DNA from: WRDS01 sp964492775
Lineage (GTDB): Bacteria; Actinomycetota; Coriobacteriia; Anaerosomatales; PHET01
DNA length: 14,991 bases
Assembly: GCA_964492775.1 (NCBI GenBank)
Contig: CAZBLH010000036.1
Span: forward strand, 1-14,991
Reading direction: 5' to 3'
Shown: positions 14,293 to 14,991 of the stretch, piece after piece
How positions within the stretch are numbered: position 1 is the first letter of the stretch
How the letters are laid out: every line of letters starts with the position of its first letter
Made by a program: the position numbers and the translations under genes
The notes under the pieces: generated by a model
Database searches by the model: none
What the model saw: the letters and a program-made list of their open reading frames with translations, nothing else
Told to the model about the DNA's origin: nothing

Positions 14293-14991
14293 TCAACGGC
14301 GCTTTCTCTTGCCGTACGCGCTCCCCTTGCGGGCGGTCTGCTTCAGCTTGCCGAGCACGTCCTCGGCGGAGAGCGCCTCCACCTCGGCCCGCAGCTTGAC
14401 CACCTGATCGCGCAGCCGCGCCGCGGTCTCAAAGTCGAGGTTCTCGGCGGCTGAGGCCATCTCGTCCTCCATCGAGGAGATTAGGCGCAGTGCCTCTCCC
14501 TGAGGCAGCTGGGCAAGTTCGCGCGCCGCCTCGACGACGGGCATCGCGTCGGACTCGCCCTCGCGCATGTACTGCACGATGTCGGCGATTGCTTTGCGTA
14601 TCGTCTGCGGCTCGATCCCGTGCTCTTTGTTGTACGCAATCTGCAGCTCCCGGCGGCGGTTCGTCTCATCGATGGCCAGGCGCATCGAGTCCGTGACCCG
14701 ATCGGCGTACATGATGACCTCGCCGGATACGTTGCGCGCTGCACGCCCGATCGTCTGAATGAGCGAGCGGAAGTTGCGCAGGAACCCCTCCTTGTCAGCA
14801 TCGAGGATCGCTACAAGCGAGACCTCCGGCAGATCGAGCCCCTCGCGCAGGAGGTTGATGCCGACCACAACATCGTGCACGCCCGCCCGCAGGTCGCGCA
14901 GGATCTCCACGCGCTCGAGCGTGCCGATGTCGCTGTGCAGATACCGGACCTTCATGCCGTGCTCAAAGAGGTAATCAGTGAGGTCCTCGGC
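14293..14991 (-). CDS. uvrB: Excinuclease ABC subunit B, C-terminal third (N-terminus beyond window)
   Basis: UvrB is the helicase-like subunit that verifies damage after UvrA and recruits the UvrC nuclease. The window holds 232 residues read in from the right edge. It includes the second helicase domain with motif V (VGINLLREGLDLPEV), motif VI (QTIGRAARN), a Lys/Arg-rich linker (TNRRRELQIAYNKEHGI), and the C-terminal UVR domain (SMEDEMASAAENLDFETAARLRDQ) that contacts UvrC. It ends in a basic tail (GKRKRR). The frame is intact. The cadC frame, read back to its first possible TTG at 14296, would overlap it, but the operator shows that cadC starts later. uvrA lies on the same strand about 12 kb downstream. 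Confidence 0.96.
   Translation of the reverse strand, partial: AEDLTDYLFEHGMKVRYLHSDIGTLERVEILRDLRAGVHDVVVGINLLREGLDLPEVSLVAILDADKEGFLRNFRSLIQTIGRAARNVSGEVIMYADRVTDSMRLAIDETNRRRELQIAYNKEHGIEPQTIRKAIADIVQYMREGESDAMPVVEAARELAQLPQGEALRLISSMEDEMASAAENLDFETAARLRDQVVKLRAEVEALSAEDVLGKLKQTARKGSAYGKRKRR

Noticed and set aside
1..14991. CRISPR arrays, tRNA or rRNA genes, insertion sequences, phage genes or toxin-antitoxin pairs.
   Set aside because: No direct-repeat arrays, cloverleaf or rRNA segments, transposase motifs or small paired toxin genes were seen on either strand.

Overview
This is high-GC DNA (14,991 bp), densely coded on both strands with short intergenic gaps. Most of it reads as an actinobacterial chromosome, perhaps a Coriobacteriia-like or related anaerobic lineage. 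The clues are the compact amt-glnB-glnD block, GTG/TTG starts, GC-ending codons, and a UvrB and UvrA N-terminus of Gram-positive type. This placement is inference from protein character, not from a search.

Layout from left to right. (1) 1-2261, minus: uvrA without its C-terminus. It is one open frame, but its first ~200 codons look Gram-positive/actinobacterial and the rest looks alphaproteobacterial, so the gene is a mosaic or the contig is chimeric. (2) 2262-2576: a divergent control region with a TATAAT box for uvrA and a structured leader for amt. (3) 2577-6588, plus: a nitrogen module of Amt ammonium channel, PII protein and GlnD PII-modifying enzyme, with a strong hairpin between glnB and glnD. 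(4) 6585-8660, minus: a CopB-type (P1B-3, CPH motif) copper ATPase, tail to tail with glnD. (5) 8823-9635, plus: a LarE-type PP-loop sulfur transferase with three cysteines suggesting an iron-sulfur form. (6) 14161 down to 9632, minus: a four-gene cluster of CadC-like metal-sensing repressor, ZntA/CadA-type Zn/Cd/Pb ATPase (4-bp ATGA overlap), a small helical protein of unknown role, and an AarF/UbiB-family kinase-like protein. A SmtB/ArsR-type operator and promoter lie upstream of cadC. (7) 14293-14991, minus: the C-terminal third of uvrB.

How the genes work together: Amt brings in ammonium and PII gates it and reports nitrogen status. GlnD modifies PII at Tyr51, which is present. The cadC-zntA pair is a self-regulated divalent metal efflux unit, with two further genes whose link to metal stress is unproven. 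CopB handles copper separately. UvrA and UvrB are partners in nucleotide excision repair and lie on the same strand about 12 kb apart.

I found no tRNA, rRNA, CRISPR array, insertion sequence or phage gene. The most important point for a reader is the apparent lineage switch inside uvrA, which should be tested as a possible assembly chimera before anything left of about 1.7 kb is used.
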